Origin: JAGOEY01 sp017997515
GTDB taxonomy: Bacteria > Pseudomonadota > Gammaproteobacteria > Burkholderiales > Burkholderiaceae_C
Direction of reading: 5' to 3'
Length of the DNA stretch: 64,000 bases
Assembly (NCBI GenBank): GCA_026314275.1
Contig: CP111109.1
Span: 558,001-622,000, forward strand
Both the position numbers and the translations under genes were made by a program. Of the stretch, positions 35,639-43,779 are shown piece after piece (the stretch's first letter is position 1; each line of letters opens with the position of its first letter). Below the pieces are notes generated by a model, which had not been told where the DNA came from, did no database searches, and worked only from the letters and a program-made list of their open reading frames with translations.

Positions 35639-35704
35639 CAAGAGCAATTCCCGGACAGCCGTGGCATGCAGGATGCACTGGGCTGGTGAACGCTTCTACT
35701 CTTG
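35639..35704 (-). ncRNA. Candidate NMT1-type (xanthine) riboswitch in the leader of oxygenase 1
   Basis: Read on the minus strand: CAAGAGTAGAAGCGTTCA, a variable stem (CAGCC/GGCTG), then CCGGGAATTGCTCTTG. CAAGAG and CUCUUG pair as the closing stem P1. The conserved bases lie in the internal loops, GUAGAAGCGUUCA and CCGGGAAUUG. The same core with different stem sequences occurs in the opposite leader at 35786-35848. A predicted sigma-54 start (about 35705) places the element at the very 5' end of the transcript. The name NMT1/xanthine riboswitch is my recall of a Burkholderiales RNA class linked to NMT1-domain genes and has not been checked by search. Confidence 0.7.
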
Positions 35705-35715
35705 CCAGAGCAGCA

Positions 35716-35731
35716 TGCAAATAACAGGCCA
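35716..35731 (-). promoter_or_regulatory. Sigma-54-type promoter for oxygenase 1
   Basis: On the minus strand TGGCCTGTTATTTGCA: TGGC and TTGCA elements with GG-N10-GC spacing. The predicted start near 35705 coincides with the first base of the riboswitch-like element. Confidence 0.65.
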
Positions 35732-35759
35732 GCACACAACACCAACCCGCACCAACGCT

Positions 35760-35775
35760 TGGCATACATCGTGCA
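35760..35775 (+). promoter_or_regulatory. Sigma-54-type promoter for binding protein 3
   Basis: TGGCATACATCGTGCA: GG-N10-GC spacing, good -24 element, one deviation at -12. The predicted start near 35786 again falls on the first base of the riboswitch-like element. The two -24 elements lie only about 29 bases apart, back to back. Confidence 0.6.
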
Positions 35776-35785
35776 TCGCAGTTGC

Positions 35786-35848
35786 CGAGAGTAGAAGCGT
35801 TCAGCAGCGCACGCACACCCACAGTGCGCCGCCCGGAAATTGCTCTTG
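35786..35848 (+). ncRNA. Candidate NMT1-type (xanthine) riboswitch in the leader of binding protein 3
   Basis: CGAGAGTAGAAGCGTTCA, a variable stem (GCGCAC/GTGCGC), then CCGGAAATTGCTCTTG. The closing stem is CGAGAG with CUCUUG; against the opposite copy an A-U pair becomes G-U, a compatible change. The inner stem differs wholly in sequence but still pairs. Conservation of loops with change in stems is what a structured RNA shows. The rest of the 391-base spacer holds the two promoters and no gene. Confidence 0.72.
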
Positions 35849-35881
35849 AAGCCAACTCCGCTGATGTCAGCGGGTTTCAAG
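35845..35881 (+). promoter_or_regulatory. Switch hairpin downstream of the plus-strand riboswitch
   Basis: CTTGAA/TTCAAG encloses CCGCTGA/TCAGCGG. The CTTG that opens it is also the 3' side of the riboswitch closing stem, so the two structures exclude each other. It ends 26 bases before the ATG of binding protein 3. No T-run follows, which suggests control of translation rather than termination. Confidence 0.55.
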
Positions 35882-35906
35882 ACCACCACTTTTCGGGAAC
35901 TCCGCC

Positions 35907-36935
35907 ATGCAACGCCGCTCCTTCCTCGCCACGGGCACCCACCTGTTTGCCGCCTTCTCGGCCCCTTTGGCTTTTGCGCAAAACAACAAACCCATTCCAC
36001 TCAAGTTCACGCTGGACTTCCGGCCCAATGGACAGACCGCGCCCTTCTTTCTGGCACTGAACAAGGGCTACTACCGGGACGAAGGTCTGGATGTCACCAT
36101 CGACACGGGCGCAGGCTCGGTGGCCTCCATCACCCGTATCGCTAGCGGTGTGTACCAGATGGGGCTGGGCGACATCAGTTCGCTGGTGGAGTTCAACGCA
36201 CAAAACCCAGGCACCCCCATGGTGCAGGCGGTGTACCAGTACTACAACCGCGCACCGTTTGTGATCATTGGCCGCAAGGATCGTGGCATCGACGGCGATT
36301 TCAAAAGCCTGCAGGGCAAGAAGGTCGCCGCAGCGGCCGTGGAATCCACCCGCCGCGCCTGGCCCATGGTGGCACGCAAGGCAGGCATGAAGCCGGATGC
36401 GTTCCAGTGGCAGACCACCGACTTCAGCGCCCGGGACAACGTGGTGGTGCGTGGCGATGTGGATGCAGCCACCTATTTCCATGACTCGGCTGTCTCTCTG
36501 TTTGCCCGCGTGAAGCAAGAGGAGTTATCGGTGCTCAAGTATTCCGACGCAGGCGTCAACCTCTACGGCAACGCCATTCTGGCCAGCAGCAACCTGGTGG
36601 CCCAAAACCCGAAAGTGGTGGAAGCCTTCCTGCGCGCCACCAACCGAGCCATTCTCGAAACGCTGGCCAACCCCGGCCCATCGATCGCCGCCGTGCGCCA
36701 GCGCGAACCGATCCTGGTGGAAAAGGTAGAGCTGGATCGCTGGGGCATCACGGCCCAGTACGTGGCCGCACCCGACACCCGTGGCCATGGCCTGGGCGAC
36801 ATCCGCAAGCTCATGCTGGAGCAGCAGGTGGACGAGGTGGTGGACGTGTTCGGGCTCAAGGTCAAACCGTCTGCCGATGCGATTTTTAATGGCTCGATGC
36901 TGCCCGCGCGCAGCGAGCGCATGGTGAAGGTGTGA
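35907..36935 (+). CDS. NMT1/THI5-like ABC substrate-binding protein 3 (riboswitch-linked)
   Basis: 342 residues with the signal peptide MQRRSFLATGTHLFAAFSAP (twin Arg, possibly Tat). Mature protein: KFTLDFRPNGQTAPFFLAL, YQMGLGDISSLVEFNAQNPG and GVNLYGNAILASSNLV. It is more distant from binding proteins 1 and 2 than they are from each other. It heads an apparent operon with deaminase 2 and oxygenase 2, under the plus-strand riboswitch, and there is no own ATPase or permease nearby. By the riboswitch link the ligand may be a purine. Confidence 0.87.
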   Translation: MQRRSFLATGTHLFAAFSAPLAFAQNNKPIPLKFTLDFRPNGQTAPFFLALNKGYYRDEGLDVTIDTGAGSVASITRIASGVYQMGLGDISSLVEFNAQNPGTPMVQAVYQYYNRAPFVIIGRKDRGIDGDFKSLQGKKVAAAAVESTRRAWPMVARKAGMKPDAFQWQTTDFSARDNVVVRGDVDAATYFHDSAVSLFARVKQEELSVLKYSDAGVNLYGNAILASSNLVAQNPKVVEAFLRATNRAILETLANPGPSIAAVRQREPILVEKVELDRWGITAQYVAAPDTRGHGLGDIRKLMLEQQVDEVVDVFGLKVKPSADAIFNGSMLPARSERMVKV

Positions 36936-36937
36936 CG

Positions 36938-37474
36938 ATGCAGCCCCCTGCCACTACCACCACGGCCCACCCCACGCTGCCCAGCGAGAGCCCGCTGGAT
37001 ACACGGGACAGCCGCTACCTGCGCGAAGCCATTGTCTGGTCGCGCACGGCCGGTCAGCGCGGCAACCGGCCCTTTGGTGCAGTGATCGTTTCCGCGGCCG
37101 GAGACATACTTGCCGAGGCCTACAACAACACGGCCGAATCCGGCGACTGCACTGGCCATGCAGAAACCAGCGCCATCCGGGCGCTTGCAGGCAAGGGCCA
37201 CAGCCGCGAGGCCTTGGCGCAGGCCACGCTGTATTCATCCGCCGAGCCCTGTGTGATGTGTGCCGGAGCCATCTTCTGGTCCAACATCGGCCGGGTGGTT
37301 TTTGGCATTGATGCCGAACGCCTGCGTGTGTTCCGCGGCGAGCGGCAATACCAACGCGACGCCGAGCTGTCCTGCCACGACGTGTTCCGCGCTTCTCCGC
37401 ACCCCATTACCTGCATCGGCCCCGCGCTGATTGAAGAAGCCAGCGCACCCCATGCAGGGGCCTGGAAGGTCTGA
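36938..37474 (+). CDS. CDA-fold nucleobase deaminase 2 (guanine deaminase-like)
   Basis: 178 residues from ATG 36938; a GTG at 36932 overlapping the previous stop is possible. Zinc and catalytic residues: GHAETSAI and AEPCVMCAGAIFW. A proline-rich extension of about 30 residues precedes the domain. Related to but distinct from deaminase 1 (31798). It sits between binding protein 3 and oxygenase 2. Guanine deaminase is the leading guess; the sequence cannot exclude other aminopurines or pyrimidines. Confidence 0.8.
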   Translation: MQPPATTTTAHPTLPSESPLDTRDSRYLREAIVWSRTAGQRGNRPFGAVIVSAAGDILAEAYNNTAESGDCTGHAETSAIRALAGKGHSREALAQATLYSSAEPCVMCAGAIFWSNIGRVVFGIDAERLRVFRGERQYQRDAELSCHDVFRASPHPITCIGPALIEEASAPHAGAWKV

Positions 37475-37589
37475 GAGGCGGCAGGCTACCATCGATAAAG
37501 CCGTGCCTGAAAACACCTGGCCGGTAGCCCATTTTTAGACCGGCACATTCCTGCCCGCCGCTGCCAACCGCAAACTACGGAGTTAAGCC

Positions 37590-38570
37590 ATGGGTATTCC
37601 TGTTCTGGACCTTTCCGATGCGCTGGAGCCTGGCGCAGCCCGCAGCAACGAGGTGGCGCAGCAGATGCGTGCTGCAGCCATGGCATCGGGCTTTTTTTAC
37701 GTGCGCAACCACGGTGTGCCGCAGGCGCTGGTCCAGCGCCAGTTTGGCCTGGCACAGCGCCTGATGGACCTGCCTGTCGCCACCCGCGAGGCCCAGGCCG
37801 CGCACCTGTCCCCTACCATGCGCGGGTTCGAAATAATGGGCACCCAAACACTCGACCTGGCCGCACGCCCCGACGTGAAAGAAAGTTTTTACTGCGGCAT
37901 GGCCTACCCTGACGACCACCCGTATGTACGCGCCGGCTACCAGACCTATGGCCACAACCAGTGGCCGACCGATCTGCCTGATGCCCCGGCAATGTGCGAG
38001 GAATACATCCAGACCCTGCTGGCCCTGTCGCGCCGGTTGATGCAGCTCATGGCCTTGTCGCTGGGCCTGCCCGAGTCCTACTTCGACCACACCAGCGAAA
38101 ACCCCATGCTCACGCTGCGCATGATCCGGTATCCGGCCCATCCCGAGGGGGCCGACGAGCGCACCTTTGGTGCCGGTGCCCACACCGACTGGGGTGCCAT
38201 CACCGTGCTGGCGCAAGACGCCCACGGCGGGCTGGAGGTACAGATGCCCGACGGTGCCTGGGTGCCCGCCACACCGATGGAAGGATGCTTTGTGGTCAAC
38301 CTGGGCGACATGGTTCCGCGCTGGACCAACGGCCTGTACCACTCCAACCCCCACCGCGTGCGCAACATGTATTCGGGTGGCGCGCCGCGTTACTCCATAC
38401 CCTTCTTCTACGAGCCCGACTACCTGGCCCGCATCGTTCCTGTGCCGGGCACACTGGCACCTGGCGAGACACCACTTTTTGCGCCGTGTACTGCCGGTGA
38501 ACACCTGCGCGAGATGTACCTCAAGACCTACAAGGCCCCCGTGGCACCCACAGACAAAATGCCTGCGTAA
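37590..38570 (+). CDS. Isopenicillin N synthase-like Fe(II)/2-oxoglutarate oxygenase 2
   Basis: 326 residues. N-terminal DIOX_N segment (MASGFFYVRNHGVPQALV), then the oxygenase core: HTD (GAGAHTDWGAITVL), distal His (SNPHRVRNMYS) and RYS (APRYSIPFFYEPDY). Same family as oxygenase 1 but clearly diverged. It lies 115 bases after deaminase 2. The substrate is unknown; together these genes look like uptake, deamination, then ring or side-chain oxidation. Confidence 0.85.
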   Translation: MGIPVLDLSDALEPGAARSNEVAQQMRAAAMASGFFYVRNHGVPQALVQRQFGLAQRLMDLPVATREAQAAHLSPTMRGFEIMGTQTLDLAARPDVKESFYCGMAYPDDHPYVRAGYQTYGHNQWPTDLPDAPAMCEEYIQTLLALSRRLMQLMALSLGLPESYFDHTSENPMLTLRMIRYPAHPEGADERTFGAGAHTDWGAITVLAQDAHGGLEVQMPDGAWVPATPMEGCFVVNLGDMVPRWTNGLYHSNPHRVRNMYSGGAPRYSIPFFYEPDYLARIVPVPGTLAPGETPLFAPCTAGEHLREMYLKTYKAPVAPTDKMPA

Positions 38571-38696
38571 TACACCCGGCTCCACTTTGACCAGGCCCTG
38601 CGGGGCAAAACGCCGGGGCTGGCAGTGGCGGTAACGCACTGAAACGAATCGTTGTGCCCGTCGGCTTGCCCCGCAGCGCACCTTAAACTCAAACCC

Positions 38697-39557
38697 ATGC
38701 CCTGGCACGCCCGACTGCAACTTGACTACCACCGCGACCCCACCATCTCCGCAGATGCGGGGGCCGCTGCTCCGCGCACCTTGGCGCGTTACCTGCACAA
38801 CGGCCCGCTGCGTATCCTGCAAAGCCTGTACCCCGAGGGGGACGCCGTGTGCCACAACGTGCTGGTGCACCCACCCGGTGGCCTGGTCGGTGGTGACACG
38901 CTGGAGATCAAGGTCAATGCTGCCGCAGGTTCCCACGGGCTGGTGACCACCCCCGGTGCCACCCGTTTTTACCGCTCCGACGGTGCGCTTGCATTACAAG
39001 ACACCCAGATCCACCTGGCCGCCGGTGCGCGCCTCGAATGGCTGCCTTTGGAGACCCTTTGCTACAGCGGCTGCCAGGCCGAAAACCGGCTGCAGGCCAC
39101 GCTGGATGCGGGTGCCGAAATGCTGGGCTGGGACATCACCGCGCTGGGCCTGCCCCACGCCCACCTGCCCTTTGTGAAGGGCACACTGCGCCAGCACATC
39201 GAAGTACCCGGCGTCTGGCTGGAGCAAGGCCAGATCGATGCACGCGACACACGCCTGATGGACGGCCCGCTGGGCCTGGCCGGGCACCGCTGTATGGCCA
39301 CGCTGTTTTTTCTGGCGGGCACACCACTGGAGCGCACCCGCCGCGAGGCCGCGCTGGATGTCGCCCGCGTTGTGATCGACAGCCACGACCTGCGTGCCAC
39401 CGCCGGGGCCACCAGCCCCGATGGGCGCGTGGTGGTGGTGCGTGTGCTGGCACCGGTGGTGGAGCCTGCCATGCAGCTGATGCGGCAGATCCGCGCTGCG
39501 TGGCGTCAACACTTCTGGCAGCAAGTTGCAGTCAACCCCCGTATCTGGAGCACATGA
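38697..39557 (+). CDS. ureD: Urease accessory protein UreD (orphan here)
   Basis: 286 residues. Blocks of UreD/UreH, the scaffold that loads nickel into urease: LYPEGDAVCHNVLVHPPGGLVGGDTL, TTPGATRFYRS, EWLPLETLCYSGCQAENRL and WGWD-like MLGWDITALGLP. Normally ureABC and ureEFG follow, but the next gene is opgD, overlapping by four bases (ATGA). Urease would use the urea released from allantoate or ureidoglycolate, so the function fits, but its partners must be elsewhere. Confidence 0.92.
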   Translation: MPWHARLQLDYHRDPTISADAGAAAPRTLARYLHNGPLRILQSLYPEGDAVCHNVLVHPPGGLVGGDTLEIKVNAAAGSHGLVTTPGATRFYRSDGALALQDTQIHLAAGARLEWLPLETLCYSGCQAENRLQATLDAGAEMLGWDITALGLPHAHLPFVKGTLRQHIEVPGVWLEQGQIDARDTRLMDGPLGLAGHRCMATLFFLAGTPLERTRREAALDVARVVIDSHDLRATAGATSPDGRVVVVRVLAPVVEPAMQLMRQIRAAWRQHFWQQVAVNPRIWST

Positions 39558-41140
39558 GCATGCAAAGAAGAAAATTTCTCAGCGCTGCAAGTGCAGGCCT
39601 GGTGGCAGCACAACTGCCCTTGTCCGCCGCCGCGCAGGCCGCAGGCATGCAGACCACCGGCAGTGCCCAAGCGTTTGACTATGCACAGCTCAAGGGCCGC
39701 GCCAGGGTGCTGGCCGCAGCGCCCTACCAGCCCAACACACGCCCCCTGCCAGCCGCAGTGGCTGCGATGGACTACGACCAGTTCCAGAGCATCCAGTTCC
39801 GGTCTGACCATGCACTGTGGGCGAACGAACTCCTGCGCTTCCAGGTGAAGTTTTTCCACCTCGGCATGTTCTTCAAACGCCCGGTGCGGATGTTCGAGGT
39901 CAGTAACGGGCAGGCGCAGCAGCTGGCCTACGACCCCACCATGTTCAACTTTGGCAAGAGTGGGTTGGCCGCCAGTGCCTTGCCCGCCGACCTCGGGTTT
40001 GCGGGCTTTCGGGTCAACTACCACACCGCCCCCCAACACGATGTGGTGGCCTTCCTCGGCGCGAGTTACTTCCGTGCCGTGGGTGGTGCGCGGCAGTACG
40101 GTCTGTCGGCACGCGGGCTGGCGGTGGACACGGCGCTGCCACGCGCCGAAGAATTCCCGGACTTCACCGACTTCTATATCGAGCGGCCCGACCCAGCCTC
40201 GTCCACCCTGGTGGTGTATGCCCTGCTCGACTCACCGAGCATCACCGGGGCCTACCGCTTTGCCATCACCCCCGGCGACAGCACGGTGATGGACATCGAC
40301 GCCGCGCTGTACCCACGCAAGGAGATCGAGCGCCTGGGGATTGCGCCCTGCACCAGCATGTACCAGACCGGCGAAAACGACAGACGTATGGCCTACGACT
40401 GGCGCCCCGAGATCCACGACTCGGACGGGCTGTCGATGTTCAGCGGCACAGGTGAATGGCTGTGGCGGCCGCTGGGCAACCCGGCCACGCTGCGCTTCAA
40501 TGCGTTTGCCGACCAGAACCCGCGCGGCTTTGGCCTGCTGCAGCGTGACCGCAACTTCGAGCACTACCAGGACGACGGTGTGTTCTACGAAAAGCGCCCT
40601 TCGCTCTGGGTTCAACCCAAGGCGGGCTGGGGTGCTGGCTCTGTGCAACTGGTCGAGATTCCGACCGTGGACGAAACCTTCGACAATATCGTGGCTTTCT
40701 GGAACCCGGCCGAGAAACCCCAGGCCGGGCAGGAGCTGCTGTTTGGTTACCGCCTGACCTGGGGCAATGACGCCCCCGTGCAGCCGCCGCTGGCACGTTG
40801 TGTGGCGACCCGCACCGGGCTGGGTGGTGTGGTGGGCCAGAAACGCAGCGTGTACGCGCTGCGGTTTGCGGTGGACTTTGCAGGCGGCGACCTGTCGCTG
40901 CTGGACGAGGCCGTGAAGGTGGAGGCTGTGGTGACGGCATCCCGTGGCAAGGTAGAACTGGTGTCGGCCCGCCCGCTGGCATCGGTCAAGGGTTACCGCG
41001 CGCTGTTTGATGTGGTGCCGGGTGAGGACGTGTCCCCCATCGCATTACGCCTGTTCTTGCGGGCCAACGGGCAGCCGCTGAGTGAGACCTGGGTGTACGA
41101 GTGGACACCCCCTGCGGTCAATACACGGGTTTTGTACTGA
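39554..41140 (+). CDS. opgD: Glucan biosynthesis protein D (periplasmic)
   Basis: 528 residues. Twin-arginine signal QRRKFLSAASAGLVAA, as in OpgD, which is exported by Tat. MdoG-domain blocks: YQSIQ-like YDQFQSIQFRSDHALW, FFHLGMFFKRPVRMFEV, GLLQRDRNFEHYQDD, EKRPSLWVQPKAGWGAGSVQ. It acts on osmoregulated periplasmic glucans. The start may be ATG 39554 or 39560. Confidence 0.9.
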   Translation: MSMQRRKFLSAASAGLVAAQLPLSAAAQAAGMQTTGSAQAFDYAQLKGRARVLAAAPYQPNTRPLPAAVAAMDYDQFQSIQFRSDHALWANELLRFQVKFFHLGMFFKRPVRMFEVSNGQAQQLAYDPTMFNFGKSGLAASALPADLGFAGFRVNYHTAPQHDVVAFLGASYFRAVGGARQYGLSARGLAVDTALPRAEEFPDFTDFYIERPDPASSTLVVYALLDSPSITGAYRFAITPGDSTVMDIDAALYPRKEIERLGIAPCTSMYQTGENDRRMAYDWRPEIHDSDGLSMFSGTGEWLWRPLGNPATLRFNAFADQNPRGFGLLQRDRNFEHYQDDGVFYEKRPSLWVQPKAGWGAGSVQLVEIPTVDETFDNIVAFWNPAEKPQAGQELLFGYRLTWGNDAPVQPPLARCVATRTGLGGVVGQKRSVYALRFAVDFAGGDLSLLDEAVKVEAVVTASRGKVELVSARPLASVKGYRALFDVVPGEDVSPIALRLFLRANGQPLSETWVYEWTPPAVNTRVLY

Positions 41141-41216
41141 CGTCTTGCAGGAGACAGCCTGACGGCACCAAGCAGGGCACGATGGCGGCACTTTCACTTG
41201 AACGTGCACACCCACC

Positions 41217-41675
41217 ATGCCCCTGCTCACCAAAGACAACCTGCAGCAACTCGTCGGCCAGTCCATCGGCACCTCGTCATGGGTCGATGTGACACAAGCG
41301 CGTATCGACGCCTTTGCCGACTGCACCGAAGACCGCCAGTGGATCCACATCGACGTGGAGCGCGCGAAGCGTGAAAGCCCGTTCGGCGGCCCCATTGCCC
41401 ACGGCTTTCTCACGCTGTCGCTGCTGCCCATCACGTCCTACGAACTGCTGGCCGACCTGAAGCCCACCAAGTCGGTGAACTACGGCATGGACAAACTGCG
41501 CTTTATGGCGCCCGTGCCCGCAGGCTCCCGTGTGCGCAACCACATCAAACTCCTCGAAGCCGAGCAGCGTGACGATGGCTGGACGATGCTGCGCTGTGAA
41601 CACACCGTCGAGATTGAAGGCCAGCCCAAACCGGCCCTGGTGGCTGTCACCCTCGGCCTGTTGTCCTGGTCGTAA
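41217..41675 (+). CDS. MaoC-family (R)-hydratase-like protein
   Basis: 152 residues, hot-dog fold. The catalytic dyad region reads DCTEDRQWIHIDVERA to PFGGPIAHGFLTLSL, as in MaoC enoyl-CoA hydratases. It is 30 bases before an acyl-CoA dehydrogenase, so the pair probably serves acyl-CoA breakdown. Confidence 0.9.
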   Translation: MPLLTKDNLQQLVGQSIGTSSWVDVTQARIDAFADCTEDRQWIHIDVERAKRESPFGGPIAHGFLTLSLLPITSYELLADLKPTKSVNYGMDKLRFMAPVPAGSRVRNHIKLLEAEQRDDGWTMLRCEHTVEIEGQPKPALVAVTLGLLSWS

Positions 41676-41705
41676 ACCACCACCCTGCATCGGAAGGACA
41701 ACCCT

Positions 41706-42935
41706 ATGGAATTCGCCTACACAGACAAGGTCCAGGACCTGCGCACCCGCCTGCTCGCCTTCATGGACGCGCACATCTACCCGAACGAGAAGCGCCAGGC
41801 CGAGGAAGCACACCAGTCGTACATAAACGCAATACAAAACGGCGGCTTCTACACCGGCCTGCCGCTGCTGGAAGAGCTCAAAAAGAAGGGCCGCGAAGCC
41901 GGCCTGTGGAACCTGTTCCTGCCCGAAACCGGCCACGGCGCAGGCCTGACGAACCTGGAATACGCACCCCTCTGCGAAATCATGGGCCGCCGCTACTGGA
42001 GCGCCGAGGCCTTCAACTGCAGTGCACCCGACACCGGCAACACCGAAGTCATCGAGCGTTACGGCTCGGTCGAACAAAAGGCCCGCTGGCTGCAGCCTTT
42101 ACTCGACGGTGAAATCCGGTCAGCCTTTGCGATGACCGAGCCCGCCGTGGCCTCATCCGACGCAACCAACATCGCCACACGCATTGAGCGCCAGGGTGAT
42201 GAATACGTCATCAACGGCCGCAAGTGGTACATCACGGGCGCGATGAACGAGCGCTGCAAAGTCTTCATCCTGATGGGCAAGACCGACCCGGACAACGCCG
42301 ACCGGCACCGCCAGCAGTCGATGATCATCGTTCCGGCCGACACACCCGGCATCACGGTCGTGCGCGACATGGCGTTGGTCAACCACTACGACGCACCCTT
42401 CGGCCACCCCGAGGTGCTGTTCGACAACGTGCGCGTGCCGGTGGACAACATCCTGCTGGGCGAAGGCCGTGGCTTCGAGATTGCCCAGGGCCGCCTGGGC
42501 CCCGGGCGTATCCACCACTGCATGCGCATGATTGGGATGGCCGAATCGGCGCTGGAGATGATGTGTGAACGTGTCGTGTCACGCGTCGCCTTTGGCAAAC
42601 CGCTGGCCGACCAGGGTGTGTGGCGCGAGCGGATTGCCCGAGCCCGCATGCTGATCGACCAGACCCGCTGGATGGTGCTCCACGCCGCCTGGCGCATGGA
42701 CACCGTGGGCAACAAGGTGGCGGCCAAAGAGATCGCGATGATCAAGGTGATTGCACCCAACAACTGCATCCAGGTGATCGACGACGCGATGCAGGCCTTT
42801 GGTGCCATGGGCCTCAGCCAGGACACCCACCTGGTGCACTTCTGGGCCTACGCCCGCCACCTGCGTATGGCCGACGGCCCGGACGAGGTGCACCGCAACG
42901 CGATCGCCAAACACGAATTGGCGGGTTACCGCTAG
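41706..42935 (+). CDS. Acyl-CoA dehydrogenase
   Basis: 409 residues. Typical flavin-binding blocks AFAMTEPAVASSDATNI and YVINGRKWYITGAMN, C-terminal AMQAFGAMGLSQDTHLVHFWAYARHLRMADGPDEVHRN cut by type. The long N-terminal helix region and length resemble the ACAD10/11-like group. AAGGA precedes ATG 41706. It forms a pair with maoC; substrate chain not determinable. Confidence 0.92.
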   Translation: MEFAYTDKVQDLRTRLLAFMDAHIYPNEKRQAEEAHQSYINAIQNGGFYTGLPLLEELKKKGREAGLWNLFLPETGHGAGLTNLEYAPLCEIMGRRYWSAEAFNCSAPDTGNTEVIERYGSVEQKARWLQPLLDGEIRSAFAMTEPAVASSDATNIATRIERQGDEYVINGRKWYITGAMNERCKVFILMGKTDPDNADRHRQQSMIIVPADTPGITVVRDMALVNHYDAPFGHPEVLFDNVRVPVDNILLGEGRGFEIAQGRLGPGRIHHCMRMIGMAESALEMMCERVVSRVAFGKPLADQGVWRERIARARMLIDQTRWMVLHAAWRMDTVGNKVAAKEIAMIKVIAPNNCIQVIDDAMQAFGAMGLSQDTHLVHFWAYARHLRMADGPDEVHRNAIAKHELAGYR

Positions 42936-43768
42936 GCTCCGACGATCCAGCCTTCCAGCGGGTCCATGTCCGGCGGCAGCCCATACAGCGGCGCGCCCTG
43001 CTGGTGCTGCCGCAGCGCCCATGCTGCCTGCAGCATGCACAACACGGCGTCCAGGCTGTCGCCCCGCGCATCCGACACCAGCAGCGCACGCTGCTCGGCA
43101 GCCAGTTGCAGGCGCAGGCCCTTGAACTGACCGGCCTCCAGCGACGCCAGCAGGGCCCGGCGGGCGTCGAGCCTGTCTGGTGTCTGCCGCAGCTTGTCGT
43201 CACTTTTGTAGCTGCGTCGGCCCAGTACGGCACGCGCCAGCAGCCCGGGGTAGGCCTCCAGTGCCACACGTTCTGGTGGCTGGGCGGGTGTGGGCATCAG
43301 GCCCGGCAGGTACACGCTGGCCTGGCGCAGCAGGGGCACCCCGGCATGCAGCATGAAGGCCACGGGCGGGTTCACCCATTTCATCGAGGGGCTGGAGCCG
43401 GCCGGGCCGTCGGTGGCGCGGTGGGCAAACTTTTGGCCCACCGGGCGGGCTGCGCAGAAGGCTTTGAAGGTGCTGCGGATGTCGGCGCGCGAAAGGCTCA
43501 GGTAGTGGTCCATACAAGCCGCCCAGTCGGTGGGCCAGCCCAGGGCCTGCACGAGTTCACGCGGCAGGCCGAAGGGCATGTCGAAGCCGCCGACCCAGCG
43601 TTCGCCGGGCTGGGCCAAACGTGCAGCCCAGGCGTCGAGCGACGTGAAACACTCCAGATTTGATAGCGCGACCCCGTTATCCACCAAGTGCCCAGTGGCA
43701 ATCACAATCGTTTTTTGGCGGCTGGGGCTGCTGGAGAAATCGCAGCCCAGCAACAACGGTGCTGCCAC
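42932..43768 (-). CDS. DUF429-domain protein
   Basis: About 278 residues from GTG 43768, just before LLLGCDFSSSPSRQKTIVIA; a farther GTG at 43819 would overlap the upstream gene by 40 bases. RNase-H-like DUF429 features: GCDFSSSP acidic start, WVGGFDMPFGLPRELV, VALEAYPGLLAR and SDARGDSLDAVLCMLQAAWA. A nuclease-like role is suspected for the family but not shown. It is convergent with the acyl-CoA dehydrogenase, overlapping by four bases. Confidence 0.8.
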   Translation of the reverse strand: MAAPLLLGCDFSSSPSRQKTIVIATGHLVDNGVALSNLECFTSLDAWAARLAQPGERWVGGFDMPFGLPRELVQALGWPTDWAACMDHYLSLSRADIRSTFKAFCAARPVGQKFAHRATDGPAGSSPSMKWVNPPVAFMLHAGVPLLRQASVYLPGLMPTPAQPPERVALEAYPGLLARAVLGRRSYKSDDKLRQTPDRLDARRALLASLEAGQFKGLRLQLAAEQRALLVSDARGDSLDAVLCMLQAAWALRQHQQGAPLYGLPPDMDPLEGWIVGA

Positions 43769-43779
43769 CAGCGCAGCTT

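Noticed and set aside
35379..36000. Open frames covering the 35516-35906 spacer as a small gene
   Set aside because: They follow the inverted repeat of the two leaders in several frames, lack ribosome sites, and their apparent similarity to each other is explained by the RNA element.
39038..39553. Upstream extension of the opgD frame through ureD
   Set aside because: Runs in another frame of the conserved ureD gene; OpgD begins at the Tat signal near 39554.
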